Source of the DNA: an uncultured Bacteroidales bacterium
GTDB lineage: Bacteria; Bacteroidota; Bacteroidia; Bacteroidales; Lentimicrobiaceae
Length of the DNA stretch: 7,324 bases
Reading direction: 5' to 3'
NCBI GenBank assembly: GCA_937864935.1
Contig: CALMDN010000486.1
Span: 1-7,324 of the forward strand
Part shown: one piece after another, positions 1 to 6,806 of the stretch
Layout of the letters: every line of letters begins with the position of its first letter
Numbering within the stretch: position 1 is the first letter of the stretch
Made by a program: the position numbers and the translations under genes
The notes under the pieces: model-generated
What the model was told of the DNA's origin: nothing
What the model saw: only the letters and a program-made list of their open reading frames with translations
The model's database searches: none

Positions 1-353
1 TGAATTCAGCAAAAGAAGACCTTACCCGCATGATGGGCAGCATCTTTGAACTTGCTGGTGCCAAAGTTGAGTTCGACGGGGAATATCCCGGCTGGAAACC
101 CAATCCCGATTCTGCCATTCTCAAAACGATGCAGGAAGTGTACAACAACAGATTCGGGAAGATCCCTGAAATCAAAGCCATACATGCCGGTCTTGAGTGT
201 GGCCTGCTCGGCGCTGTCTATCCCAACTGGGACATGATTTCGTTCGGCCCGACCATCCGCTTCCCCCACTCTCCGGATGAAAAAGTACACATCGGCTCAG
301 TCGGAAAGTTCTGGGATTACCTCACAGAAACCTTGAAGAATGTTCCAGCCTGA
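1..353 (+). CDS. pepD: PepD-type aminoacyl-histidine dipeptidase (peptidase M20C), C-terminal fragment
   Basis: This is the 3' end of a gene that enters from the left edge. The reading frame is open from base 3 (first full codons N-S-A-K-E-D-L-T-R) and stops at TGA 351-353, so about 116 residues are present of a protein usually near 485. The stretch contains IHAGLECG, YPNWDMISFGPTI and FPHSPDEKV, the signature C-terminal blocks of the PepD/M20C family of cytosolic zinc dipeptidases, which cleave Xaa-His dipeptides such as carnosine. From family knowledge, the His in FPHSPDE corresponds to the C-terminal metal ligand. The other metal ligands lie upstream and cannot be checked. In-frame Met codons at 30 and 33 are internal residues, not starts. 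A terminator follows within 20 bases, so this is the end of its transcript. The family call is firm; the exact dipeptide specificity is not shown. Confidence 0.93.
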   Translation, partial: NSAKEDLTRMMGSIFELAGAKVEFDGEYPGWKPNPDSAILKTMQEVYNNRFGKIPEIKAIHAGLECGLLGAVYPNWDMISFGPTIRFPHSPDEKVHIGSVGKFWDYLTETLKNVPA

Positions 354-372
354 AACAAGCTGAAGTAACAGG

Positions 373-406
373 GCCGGTCATTGTAAAAAATGACCGGCTT
401 TTTTTT
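373..406 (+). terminator. Rho-independent terminator after pepD
   Basis: The arms GCCGGTCATT (373-382) and AATGACCGGC (389-398) form a perfect 10-bp stem around a 6-base loop. Eight T residues follow directly (399-406). It sits 19 bases after the pepD stop codon and ahead of the rpmH promoter, so it insulates the two genes. Confidence 0.93.
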
Positions 407-441
407 GTCTGAAAAGTTTAGAAAAAAATCTTTCCACCGGC

Positions 442-471
442 TTGGAGATTTAATTTTTGTTTCTATCTTTG
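442..471 (+). promoter_or_regulatory. Bacteroidota-type promoter of rpmH
   Basis: TATCTTTG at 464-471 is an exact match to the TAnnTTTG -7 element used by the Bacteroidota primary sigma factor. A TTG at 442-444, 19 bases upstream, fits the -33 element and its usual spacing. Transcription would begin a few bases after 471, giving a short leader of roughly 15 bases before the ATG at 492. The 11-base string CTATCTTTGCA recurs at 5983-5993 in front of the SpsF-like gene. Confidence 0.8.
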
Positions 472-491
472 CAGTCCCAAAAAATAAGACT

Positions 492-653
492 ATGAGCAAG
501 AGAACATTTCAGCCATCGCAGAGGAAAAGAAGAAACAAACATGGCTTCAGGGAAAGAATGTCAACCGCCAATGGCCGTAGGGTTCTTGCTGCACGCAGGG
601 CCAAGGGCAGAAAGAAATTAACTGTTTCTGACGAAGGTAAGCACAAAGCTTAA
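492..653 (+). CDS. rpmH: 50S ribosomal protein L34
   Basis: This encodes a 53-residue, very basic protein of the large ribosomal subunit. It begins [19 protein letters not shown] and continues through the conserved [22 protein letters not shown]. The frame is open further upstream (to 390), but that extension runs through the promoter and the preceding terminator. The start is therefore the ATG at 492, which also aligns with the L34 N-terminus. Bacterial L34 is typically 44-53 residues; the extra C-terminal tail after LTVSDE is usual in Bacteroidota. No Shine-Dalgarno precedes the start, and the leader is A-rich, as expected for this phylum. The gene has its own promoter and terminators, and rnpA, which follows rpmH in many bacteria, is not next to it. 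Confidence 0.98.
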   Translation: MSKRTFQPSQRKRRNKHGFRERMSTANGRRVLAARRAKGRKKLTVSDEGKHKA

Positions 654-659
654 TATACA

Positions 660-718
660 ACAGCCATTCGGCTGTCCGGATTTTTAATAAAAGGAGGTGA
701 TGAGAGTTGCCTCCTTTT
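660..718 (+). terminator. Tandem hairpins terminating rpmH
   Basis: Two stem-loops follow the rpmH stop. The first is ACAGCC/GGCTGT (660-665 and 670-675) with a 4-base loop and T5 at 681-685. The second is a 9-bp stem AAAAGGAGG/CCTCCTTTT (689-697 and 710-718) with a 12-base loop and a T-rich tail (TTTTGTTGTTT). The second is the better intrinsic terminator. Its T-run is partly inside the stem, so efficiency is uncertain. Confidence 0.7.
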
Positions 719-797
719 GTTGTTTAGCTGAATAGCCTATCATCCGCTGCTCTATACATCATTTTCAGGTCAACCGCTGAATTATCTTAAAAAGCAG

Positions 798-805
798 TAA
801 TTTCG
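798..805 (+). promoter_or_regulatory. Probable -7 element for the DUF4834/YfhO/GT4 operon
   Basis: TAATTTCG at 798-805 differs from TAnnTTTG by one base (C for the third T of the TTTG part) and lies 22 bases before the ATG at 828. No clear TTG is seen at the expected -33 distance; only CTG at 777-779 is nearby. It is the best candidate in the 174-base gap after rpmH, but it is weak. Confidence 0.4.
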
Positions 806-827
806 CATAAGCAAAGATTTTTTACCA

Positions 828-1085
828 ATGGCCTTACTCAGATTTCTGTTTATCCTTCTGATCATCTACCTTTCACTCAAGGTATTTACCAGGTTTATAC
901 TTCCGGTTGTATTGCGAATCACCATGCGCAGGGTTCAGAACCGCTTTTATGAGCAGAATCCGCACCTGAGGCCTGAAGAGCCCCGTAAGGAAGGCAAGGT
1001 AACGATCAACCGGGTCTCGAAAGAAAAAAGCAGCAACATCCCAACAGATATCGGAGAATACACCGACTACGAAGAAGTTAAATAA
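828..1085 (+). CDS. DUF4834-like small membrane protein
   Basis: This encodes an 85-residue protein of unknown function. Residues 4-27 are a strongly hydrophobic segment (LRFLFILLIIYLSLKVF onward), which should anchor it in the inner membrane. A basic stretch (RITMRRVQNRF, about 30-40) and a charged, probably cytoplasmic tail follow. The tail contains EGKVTINR (55-62) and ends with IGEYTDYEEV (75-84). The layout of N-terminal helix, EG-VTI block and terminal GEY-DYEE matches the Bacteroidota-restricted DUF4834 family as I remember it. The ATG at 828 is the first in frame after the candidate promoter. The stop is 14 bases before the YfhO gene, so the two are probably co-transcribed. No biochemical role is known to me. 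Membrane location and position next to YfhO are the only functional hints. Confidence 0.8.
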   Translation: MALLRFLFILLIIYLSLKVFTRFILPVVLRITMRRVQNRFYEQNPHLRPEEPRKEGKVTINRVSKEKSSNIPTDIGEYTDYEEVK

Positions 1086-1099
1086 TCCAACCCTCAACT

Positions 1100-3568
1100 A
1101 TGAAAAACATCAGTTTCAGGCAGTTTGTCCCCCACCTTACTGCGATTGCCATCTTCCTGATCATTATCTTCGGATATTTCAGCCCGCTGCTGGAAGGTAA
1201 AAAGCTGAAGCAGGGTGACATCACCAACTGGAAGGGTATGTCGAAAGAGATCACCGATTACAGGGCAAAAACCGGCAAGGAGGCATTGTGGACCAATTCC
1301 ATGTTCGGCGGTATGCCGGCCTACCAGATATCGGTTGAATACAATTCCAACCTGATACGGTTTATTGATAAGATCATGACCCTGGGCCTACCCCACCCTG
1401 CCGGGCTGGTTTTTCTTTACTTTATCGGCTTCTTTATTCTGCTGATGGTACTGAAGGTCGACCCCTGGCTGGCCATCGCCGGATCCATTGCCTTTGCCTT
1501 TTCATCCTATTTCTTCATCATTCTGGAAGCCGGCCACAACAGCAAGGCCCACGCCATCGGCTATATGGCACCGGTGCTGGCAGGTATCCTGCTTGCTTAC
1601 CGCGGACGACTGCTTGCCGGGGGATTGCTCACTGCCCTTTTCCTCGCACTTGAACTCAGGGCCAACCACCTGCAGATCACCTATTACCTTTTAATGATGG
1701 TGGTGTTACTCGGGCTGTTTCTCCTGATAGAAGCCATTCAGGAAAAGACGCTCAACCGCTTTCTGAAAGCCACCGGCTTGCTGGTTGTTGCTGCACTTTT
1801 CGCTGTCGCCACCAACATTACCAACATCTGGGCAACCTGGGAATATGGGAAAGACACCATCCGCGGCAAAACTGAGCTCACTTCAGAAAAAGAAAACCGT
1901 ACCAGTGGCCTTGATAAAGACTATGCAACCCAGTGGAGTTATGGCAAGGGTGAAACCTTCAGCCTGATGATCCCCAACGTCAAGGGAGGCGCCTCCGGAT
2001 ACCTCGGCAACAACGATAAAGCCATGGAAAAAGCCGACCCGCAGACAGCACAGACCATCGCCGGACAGAGTTCCTACTGGGGCGATCAGCCTTTTACTTC
2101 AGGTCCGGTCTACACCGGGGCCATTATTGTCTTCCTCTTTATCCTTGGCCTCTTTATACTGCAAGGTAACCTGCGCTGGTGGCTGCTTGCGGTAACCGGT
2201 ATTTCCATCCTGCTTTCCTGGGGTAAAAACTTCATGCCGCTGACCGATTTCTTCCTCCATTATGTGCCCGGATACAACAAATTCAGGGCGGTTTCCATGA
2301 TCCTGGTGATTGCCGACCTGGCCATGCCGTTGCTGGGCATCCTGACGCTGAACGAGATCTTCAAAAAGCCTACCATCCTCAGGGATAAAATAAAAACCAT
2401 GTACCTGGCACTCGGAATGACTGCCGGACTGGCACTGCTGTTTTACATGCTTCCGCAGACTTTCTTCAGCTTTCTGAGCCAGGCGGAGGCCGAAGCCATT
2501 GCCAGTCAGCGGAGCAGCATCGATCCTGCACAGGCAGGCCAGTTCGACGCCATCGTCTACAACATGGAAGCCGTAAGGATTGCCATATTTAGAAGCGATA
2601 CCATCAGGAGTCTGATCTTCATTGTACTTGCCGGTGCCCTCCTCTGGGTATACGGAATGCGGAAAATGCCGAAGGCAGCCTTCATTGCCGCAATTGCGCT
2701 GCTGATTTCAGTCGACATGATCCCTGTCGCAAAACGCTACCTGAACAATGAGAACTTTGGCTCAAAGATTCAGGTGAACAACCCGTTTCAGCCAAACAGG
2801 GCCAATGAACTCATCATGAAAGATACCGACCCGAATTTCAGGGTATTCAATGTAACTGTCAGCCCGTTTCAGGATGCCAGTACCTCGTATTTTCACAAGA
2901 GCATCGGAGGGTACCATGGTGCCAAACTAAGGCGCTATCAGGAACTTATTGACCATCATCTGGTAAAAAACAACGAAGCGGTGCTCAACATGCTCAACAC
3001 CAAGTATTTTATTTATCCCGACAACAACAAGGTCCCCTCCATTCAGATAAACATGGGTGCATTGGGAAATGCCTGGTTTGTGCAGGAAACAAAGATGGTT
3101 GACAATGCCGATCAGGAAATCGATGCACTCACTGCCTTCGATCCTTCGAAAACTGCCGTGGTTGACAAGCGCTTCAGCGAAATGCTTGGCGGATTTTCGT
3201 TTGCCCCTGACAGCACAGCTTCCGTAAAACTGACCAGCTACGAACCAAACAGGCTCACCTACGCTTCTGAAGCCCGGACTGAACAACTGGCAGTTTTCTC
3301 TGAAATCTACTACGATAAAGGCTGGAAAGCATTCATAGATGGCAAACCGGCAGATCATTTCAGGGCCAACTATGTGTTGCGTGCCATGAGGATACCAGCC
3401 GGAAAACACGAAATAGAATTCAGGTTTGAGCCAAAGGTCTATTTTATCGGTGAAAAGATCTCCTTTGCCAGTTCGTTGCTGCTGATTCTGCTGCTGCTTG
3501 GCTTTGCAGGAAATGAACTCAGGAAGATGAAGAAAGGGGCTTTGGTCAAGGCAAACCCGGATAAATAG
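1100..3568 (+). CDS. YfhO-family multi-pass membrane protein (putative GT-C glycosyltransferase)
   Basis: This encodes 822 residues, within the usual YfhO size range. Hydrophobic segments that look like membrane helices occur near residues 13-30, 100-120, 123-142, 155-180, 193-211, 222-240, 338-355, 359-373, 398-417, 433-452, 504-520, 525-542 and 787-803. The first external loop carries KLKQGDITNW (36-44) and FGGMPAYQ (69-76). A later loop has IPNVKGGASGYLG (291-303). The region after about 545 is a large soluble domain with GGYHGAKLRRYQ (603-614) and ends in the family hallmark YYDKGWKAFIDGKP (737-750), followed by a last helix and a basic tail. YfhO proteins are assigned to the GT-C fold and are thought to transfer sugars from polyprenyl-phosphate carriers at the outer face of the membrane, e.g. 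in Gram-positive lipoteichoic acid glycosylation. The donor and acceptor here are unknown. The downstream glycosyltransferase starts only 8 bases after the stop, which supports a shared surface-glycan role. Family call firm, substrate unassigned. Confidence 0.92.
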   Translation: MKNISFRQFVPHLTAIAIFLIIIFGYFSPLLEGKKLKQGDITNWKGMSKEITDYRAKTGKEALWTNSMFGGMPAYQISVEYNSNLIRFIDKIMTLGLPHPAGLVFLYFIGFFILLMVLKVDPWLAIAGSIAFAFSSYFFIILEAGHNSKAHAIGYMAPVLAGILLAYRGRLLAGGLLTALFLALELRANHLQITYYLLMMVVLLGLFLLIEAIQEKTLNRFLKATGLLVVAALFAVATNITNIWATWEYGKDTIRGKTELTSEKENRTSGLDKDYATQWSYGKGETFSLMIPNVKGGASGYLGNNDKAMEKADPQTAQTIAGQSSYWGDQPFTSGPVYTGAIIVFLFILGLFILQGNLRWWLLAVTGISILLSWGKNFMPLTDFFLHYVPGYNKFRAVSMILVIADLAMPLLGILTLNEIFKKPTILRDKIKTMYLALGMTAGLALLFYMLPQTFFSFLSQAEAEAIASQRSSIDPAQAGQFDAIVYNMEAVRIAIFRSDTIRSLIFIVLAGALLWVYGMRKMPKAAFIAAIALLISVDMIPVAKRYLNNENFGSKIQVNNPFQPNRANELIMKDTDPNFRVFNVTVSPFQDASTSYFHKSIGGYHGAKLRRYQELIDHHLVKNNEAVLNMLNTKYFIYPDNNKVPSIQINMGALGNAWFVQETKMVDNADQEIDALTAFDPSKTAVVDKRFSEMLGGFSFAPDSTASVKLTSYEPNRLTYASEARTEQLAVFSEIYYDKGWKAFIDGKPADHFRANYVLRAMRIPAGKHEIEFRFEPKVYFIGEKISFASSLLLILLLLGFAGNELRKMKKGALVKANPDK

Positions 3569-3576
3569 AGAAATTC

Positions 3577-4875
3577 ATGAAACGGGTACTGATCATTACC
3601 TACTACTGGCCGCCAAGCGGAGGAGCCGGAGTACAGCGGTGGCTTAAGTTTGTAAAGTACCTGCGCAAGGAAGGCTGGGAGCCGGTGATTTACACCCCCG
3701 AAAATCCGGAATACCCCGCTACCGACAACAGTTTGACAGCCGACATTCCCTCCGGCATTGAAATCATCAGGACCCCTATCTGGGAGCCTTACAGTTTCTA
3801 TAAAAAACTGGTCGGCGCCGGAAAAAACGAACGCATCAATGCCGGCTTTCTCTCTGAGAAGAAAAGGCCCGGACTGGCGGAGAAGTTCTCCATCTGGCTG
3901 AGGGGCAATTTCTTTATCCCCGATGCCCGTAAATTCTGGATCAGGCCATCGGTGAAGTTTCTTACAGCATATCTCAGCAAACACAGGGTGGATGCCATCG
4001 TTTCAACCGGCCCGCCGCATTCGATGCACATGATTGCGCTGGGGGTAAAACAAAGAACCGGACTCCCCTGGCTGGCTGACTTCCGTGACCCCTGGACCAA
4101 CATCGATTTTTACCACGAACTGATGCTCAGCCGTTGGGCCGACCGCAAACATCACCGCATGGAAATGAGTATTCTGAAGAATGCCGACGAAGTGGTGGTC
4201 ATCAGCAATTCAATGAAAAGTGATTTTCTCAGACTGCTGAAGCGGGATTATACCGTGATAACCAATGGCTATGATGATTCGGATATATCTTCGGAGAAAA
4301 CGGTGGCTGATACACGCTTCTCAGTCGCACACATCGGCACGATGGTAAAAACCCGCAACCCTGACATCCTTTGGGAAGCGCTGAAAGCAGAGGTTTCGGA
4401 GAATCCGGATTTCGCAGCCAACCTGGAAATCAAGCTCGTAGGAAGCGTTGACTACTCCGTGCTGGAACGGTTAGATCAGGCAGGACTGACCCAATTTGTG
4501 AACAGAATTCCTTACCTGCCTCACAATGAAGTAGTAAAAATTCAGCAGCAGTCACAGGTCCTGTTGTTGCTCATCAACGACACCCCCAATGCCAGGGTGA
4601 TTCTGCCGGGTAAGTTTTTTGAGTATATGGCCTCAGGCAGACCAATATTGTGCATAGGCCCGTCAGATGGCGATGCGGCACAGGTAATCCGGGAAACCGG
4701 CACCGGCTATGTGGTTGAGAAAGATGATCCGGACCAGATGCGTGCAACCCTGCAGCTTCTGTTCAGAAAATTCAGATCCGGAGAACCCATTCAACAGGGA
4801 TCAGACATCGGAAGGTTCTCCCGTGCCCGGCTAACGGCACAGCTGGCAACGCGCCTTGATTTTATCAGCCGCTGA
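3577..4875 (+). CDS. GT4-type glycosyltransferase (GT-B fold)
   Basis: This encodes 432 residues, the normal length for a family 4 glycosyltransferase. The N-terminal domain opens with VLIITYYWPPSGGAGVQR (4-21), where the Gly-rich loop binds near the acceptor. It continues with STGPPHSMH (143-151), LADFRDPW (166-173) and EVVVISNSMK (205-214). The linker NGYDD (230-234) leads into the C-terminal nucleotide-sugar domain with HIGTM (252-256), LVGS (287-290) and GKFFEYMASGRPIL (345-358). This last block is the typical donor-binding motif of the family, with Glu349 and Ser353. No membrane helix is evident, so the protein is cytoplasmic or peripheral. It probably transfers a sugar from a nucleotide donor onto a lipid-linked or surface glycan; donor and acceptor cannot be read from the sequence. 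It is the last gene of the 828-4875 run and ends 15 bases from the convergent gpsA-like gene, with no convincing terminator between them. Confidence 0.92.
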   Translation: MKRVLIITYYWPPSGGAGVQRWLKFVKYLRKEGWEPVIYTPENPEYPATDNSLTADIPSGIEIIRTPIWEPYSFYKKLVGAGKNERINAGFLSEKKRPGLAEKFSIWLRGNFFIPDARKFWIRPSVKFLTAYLSKHRVDAIVSTGPPHSMHMIALGVKQRTGLPWLADFRDPWTNIDFYHELMLSRWADRKHHRMEMSILKNADEVVVISNSMKSDFLRLLKRDYTVITNGYDDSDISSEKTVADTRFSVAHIGTMVKTRNPDILWEALKAEVSENPDFAANLEIKLVGSVDYSVLERLDQAGLTQFVNRIPYLPHNEVVKIQQQSQVLLLLINDTPNARVILPGKFFEYMASGRPILCIGPSDGDAAQVIRETGTGYVVEKDDPDQMRATLQLLFRKFRSGEPIQQGSDIGRFSRARLTAQLATRLDFISR

Positions 4876-4890
4876 CCTGTCAGGAAGGTT

Positions 4891-5886
4891 TTAAACTGAC
4901 GTCGGACTGTTGTTGACTATGTTGCCGACAAACTTCTTCACATTGTAATTTCCACGGAAGATCTTGTTCAGCTCATTCAGCATGTAGTATTCGCCGACTG
5001 CTACCTGCATTTTCTGAAGTTGTTCTCCGATGATTCCGGCTGCAATACGTCCTTCGAGCACTACTTTACCTGAGATATCGTCGGTAAAAAAGCCTTTCCC
5101 GATGAGCAGGCCGAGGGTCCGGTTGCGGCTGAGGTCGTTGAGCGAAGTCAACCCGAAATCCCCGATACCACAGTATCTGAACATGGTCTCCTGCCTCCCG
5201 CCAAACCTGAGCAGCACCTGGCGCATCTCGTTGAAGGCCCGGGTAAAAATCATAAACCTCAGGTTGGGAGAGTCGAAATGTGCATCCACAATTCCAACAA
5301 TAATCGCGTAAATATTCTTCAGAATGCTGAGGATCTCCACCCCCGTAACATCGTTGCTGTAGTCGGTGTGTACCGAAGTTCCGCTGAAGACATCCGACAG
5401 TAGGGCATAAACGGACTCCTGTTCCGATCCTACCGTCATGGAGGTCGGGATGTGGTTGATCATTTCGCGGGCAAATGTCGGACCTTTCATCGTACATACC
5501 CGGTTGGAAACCTGCCGGTCAAGCACCGAGGTAATGGTTTCATTGTCGTTGCCGAATCCCTTGGCAAGATTAACGAGCAGGGCATCCGGGTTAAGAAACG
5601 GTTTTATAGAGTTTACATACGAAACCACTACCACTGAGGGAATGGCAAGAAAAACAATGGCTGCATCCTTCAGCAGGGTGTTGTCCATGCTGGCAGTCAG
5701 GGCCGGATTAAGACGAATCTGGGGGAAATAAGCGGTGTTGATGTGGTGGTGGTTGATGTCATTCACCACATCGGCCTCTACCGACAGCAGGCTGACCCTG
5801 AGGTTCTCCTTTTCTGCAAGAACCTGTCCCAGCGCTGTTCCGATGGTCCCGGCTCCTGCAATGCATATATTCAGTGAATCGTGCAT
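4891..5886 (-). CDS. gpsA: NAD(P)H-dependent glycerol-3-phosphate dehydrogenase, divergent GpsA type
   Basis: This encodes 331 residues, the normal GpsA length. The enzyme interconverts dihydroxyacetone phosphate and sn-glycerol 3-phosphate in the cytoplasm, feeding phospholipid and phosphoglycerol synthesis. The N-terminal Rossmann fold shows GAGTIGTALG (11-20), then VFLAIPS (78-84), NLAKGF (106-111) and KGPTFAREM (134-142). The C-terminal domain has ILKNIYAIIVGI (188-199), whose Lys190 aligns with the catalytic lysine, and GIGDFGLTSLNDLSRNR (240-256), the substrate-binding block. The frame extends 30 codons further upstream to 5976, but that segment covers the promoter at 5912-5919. The ATG complementary to 5884-5886 is therefore preferred; it places the dinucleotide-binding loop about ten residues in, as is standard. 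Several motifs differ from housekeeping GpsA (GTIG instead of GSWG, ILSILKN instead of GGALKN), so it could be a paralogue with a special role or an altered substrate. It is convergent to the GT4 gene and divergent from the SpsF-like gene. Confidence 0.88.
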   Translation of the reverse strand: MHDSLNICIAGAGTIGTALGQVLAEKENLRVSLLSVEADVVNDINHHHINTAYFPQIRLNPALTASMDNTLLKDAAIVFLAIPSVVVVSYVNSIKPFLNPDALLVNLAKGFGNDNETITSVLDRQVSNRVCTMKGPTFAREMINHIPTSMTVGSEQESVYALLSDVFSGTSVHTDYSNDVTGVEILSILKNIYAIIVGIVDAHFDSPNLRFMIFTRAFNEMRQVLLRFGGRQETMFRYCGIGDFGLTSLNDLSRNRTLGLLIGKGFFTDDISGKVVLEGRIAAGIIGEQLQKMQVAVGEYYMLNELNKIFRGNYNVKKFVGNIVNNSPTSV

Positions 5887-5911
5887 ATTGTTACTTCTTA
5901 TTTCAGGGATG

Positions 5912-5919
5912 CAAATATA
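5912..5919 (-). promoter_or_regulatory. -7 promoter element of the gpsA-like gene
   Basis: Read on the minus strand, 5919-5912 is TATATTTG, an exact TAnnTTTG match. It lies 25 bases before the ATG at 5886, a typical short Bacteroidota leader. No good TTTG or TTG is seen at the -33 distance. The element overlaps the in-frame upstream extension of gpsA and therefore argues for the shorter protein. Confidence 0.68.
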
Positions 5920-5983
5920 AGCATTAGACCTTAGTATTGATAAGTTTGCCTTAGATGGGAAGTTCTCAAGCAGCAAATGTTGC

Positions 5984-5991
5984 TATCTTTG
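5984..5991 (+). promoter_or_regulatory. -7 promoter element of the SpsF-like/NeuB-like operon
   Basis: TATCTTTG at 5984-5991 exactly matches TAnnTTTG and shares CTATCTTTGCA with the rpmH promoter. A weak TTC lies near the -33 distance (5963-5965); the TTTG at 5945-5948 is too far upstream. Transcription should begin a few bases after 5991, leaving candidate starts ATG 6007, 6013 and 6022 inside the transcript and excluding ATG 5977. Confidence 0.72.
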
Positions 5992-6021
5992 CATATTATC
6001 GTTTACATGCCGATGCTAAAC

Positions 6022-6789
6022 ATGCTCGTGTCCAATAAAACCGGAATCATCATCCAGGCCCGCACAGGTTCAAGCCGTCTGCCCGGCAAAATGACGCTTC
6101 CCTTTTTTGAAGATCAGAACCTCATTACCCTGATGATCAATAAATTTAAACAGGAAGCAGGCCGAACTCCCTTTGTCATCGCCACTACTACTGCTTCAGG
6201 CGATGACATCATCGTAGAAATCTGTGCCAAAGCAGGTGTTCCGTACTTCAGGGGATCTGAAAATGATGTCCTCGACCGCTTTATAAAAACTGCTGAGCAT
6301 TTCCGGTTCGAAACCATACTGAGGGTATGTGCCGACAATCCGTTTTTCGATGTTGCCTCTACCCTGCTGTTAGCGCGCATGCTGAGTACAGGAAAGGTGG
6401 ATTATATGGGCTATGAGATGGATGGAAACCAGCCTTCTATAATGACACACATAGGTTTATGGGGAGAAGCTGTAACATTAAAAGCCCTGGTCAAGACCGC
6501 TTCACTAACAAACGATTCACTTTACAGGGAACATGTTACCAACTATCTATACAGCCATCCGCAAACCTTCAATATAGGCCTCACCCCTGCTCCGAATGGT
6601 CTGGGCAAGCGTACCGACCTGAGGTTTACCTTAGACACCCCTGAAGATTACGAACTATATCGTAAAATTTACCGGCAGCTGGCTGCCAGGGGAAGCACGA
6701 ACAACCCGGAAGCTCTGGTAAAACTTGTTGATGAAAACAACGATTTCAGGAAGGTAATGAAAAATCAGATTACCCTGAATACGAAATAA
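6022..6789 (+). CDS. SpsF-like cytidylyltransferase family protein (nucleotide-sugar activation)
   Basis: This encodes 255 residues from the chosen start, close to the usual 240-250 of SpsF-type proteins in the CMP-sugar cytidylyltransferase superfamily. The N-terminal nucleotide-binding signature is GIIIQARTGSSRLPGKM (8-24), with the Arg and Lys that hold the CTP phosphates. Further blocks are FVIATTT (51-57), YFRGSENDVLDRF (75-87), RVCADNPFFD (101-110, in the place of the usual TGDCPLID acidic metal-binding block), EHVTNYLY (170-177) and RFTLDTPEDYEL (201-212). The enzyme is expected to join CMP to an acidic sugar in the cytoplasm. ATG 5977 lies upstream of the promoter, so it is rejected. 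ATG 6007 and 6013 remain possible; 6022 fits the family N-terminus and a leader of about 25 bases. The NeuB-like gene begins 17 bases after its stop, so it probably activates the product of that synthase. Family call firm, substrate unknown. Confidence 0.85.
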   Translation: MLVSNKTGIIIQARTGSSRLPGKMTLPFFEDQNLITLMINKFKQEAGRTPFVIATTTASGDDIIVEICAKAGVPYFRGSENDVLDRFIKTAEHFRFETILRVCADNPFFDVASTLLLARMLSTGKVDYMGYEMDGNQPSIMTHIGLWGEAVTLKALVKTASLTNDSLYREHVTNYLYSHPQTFNIGLTPAPNGLGKRTDLRFTLDTPEDYELYRKIYRQLAARGSTNNPEALVKLVDENNDFRKVMKNQITLNTK

Positions 6790-6806
6790 AAACATTCTGA
6801 TTACCT

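Larger units (their letters stand above)
5887..6021. promoter_or_regulatory. Divergent intergenic regulatory region between gpsA-like and SpsF-like genes
   Basis: About 135 bases separate the two divergent starts. The outward-facing -7 elements (5912-5919 minus, 5984-5991 plus) are 64 bases apart, so their upstream halves share the same roughly 60 bases. Reading frames that run through this stretch from both sides are extensions of the flanking genes and not supported as protein. No clear operator palindrome is seen. Confidence 0.6.

Noticed and set aside
390..491. N-terminal extension of rpmH to ATG 390
   Set aside because: It would begin inside the terminator hairpin and cover the TATCTTTG promoter; L34 homologues start at the ATG at 492.
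2927..3409. 160-codon open frame on the minus strand inside the YfhO gene
   Set aside because: It lies entirely opposite the well-supported YfhO soluble domain, its translation resembles no family I know, and it has no promoter.
3439..3984. 181-codon open frame on the minus strand across the YfhO/GT4 junction
   Set aside because: It spans the junction of two real genes on the opposite strand and shows no recognisable motif; it is a shadow of GC-rich third positions.
4872..4883. CTGACCTGTCAG as a terminator stem after the GT4 gene
   Set aside because: It gives only a 4-5 bp stem with a 2-4 base loop that includes the stop codon, and the T-run is short and displaced.
5066..5497. 143-codon minus-strand frame in another phase of the gpsA-like gene
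   Set aside because: It is out of frame within a gene whose own frame carries all GpsA motifs; its composition is Arg/Gln/Pro-rich, as in shifted frames. No frameshift is needed to explain gpsA.
5945..5948. TTTG as -33 element for the SpsF-like gene
   Set aside because: It is 35 bases from the -7 element at 5984, against the usual spacing of about 19-21.
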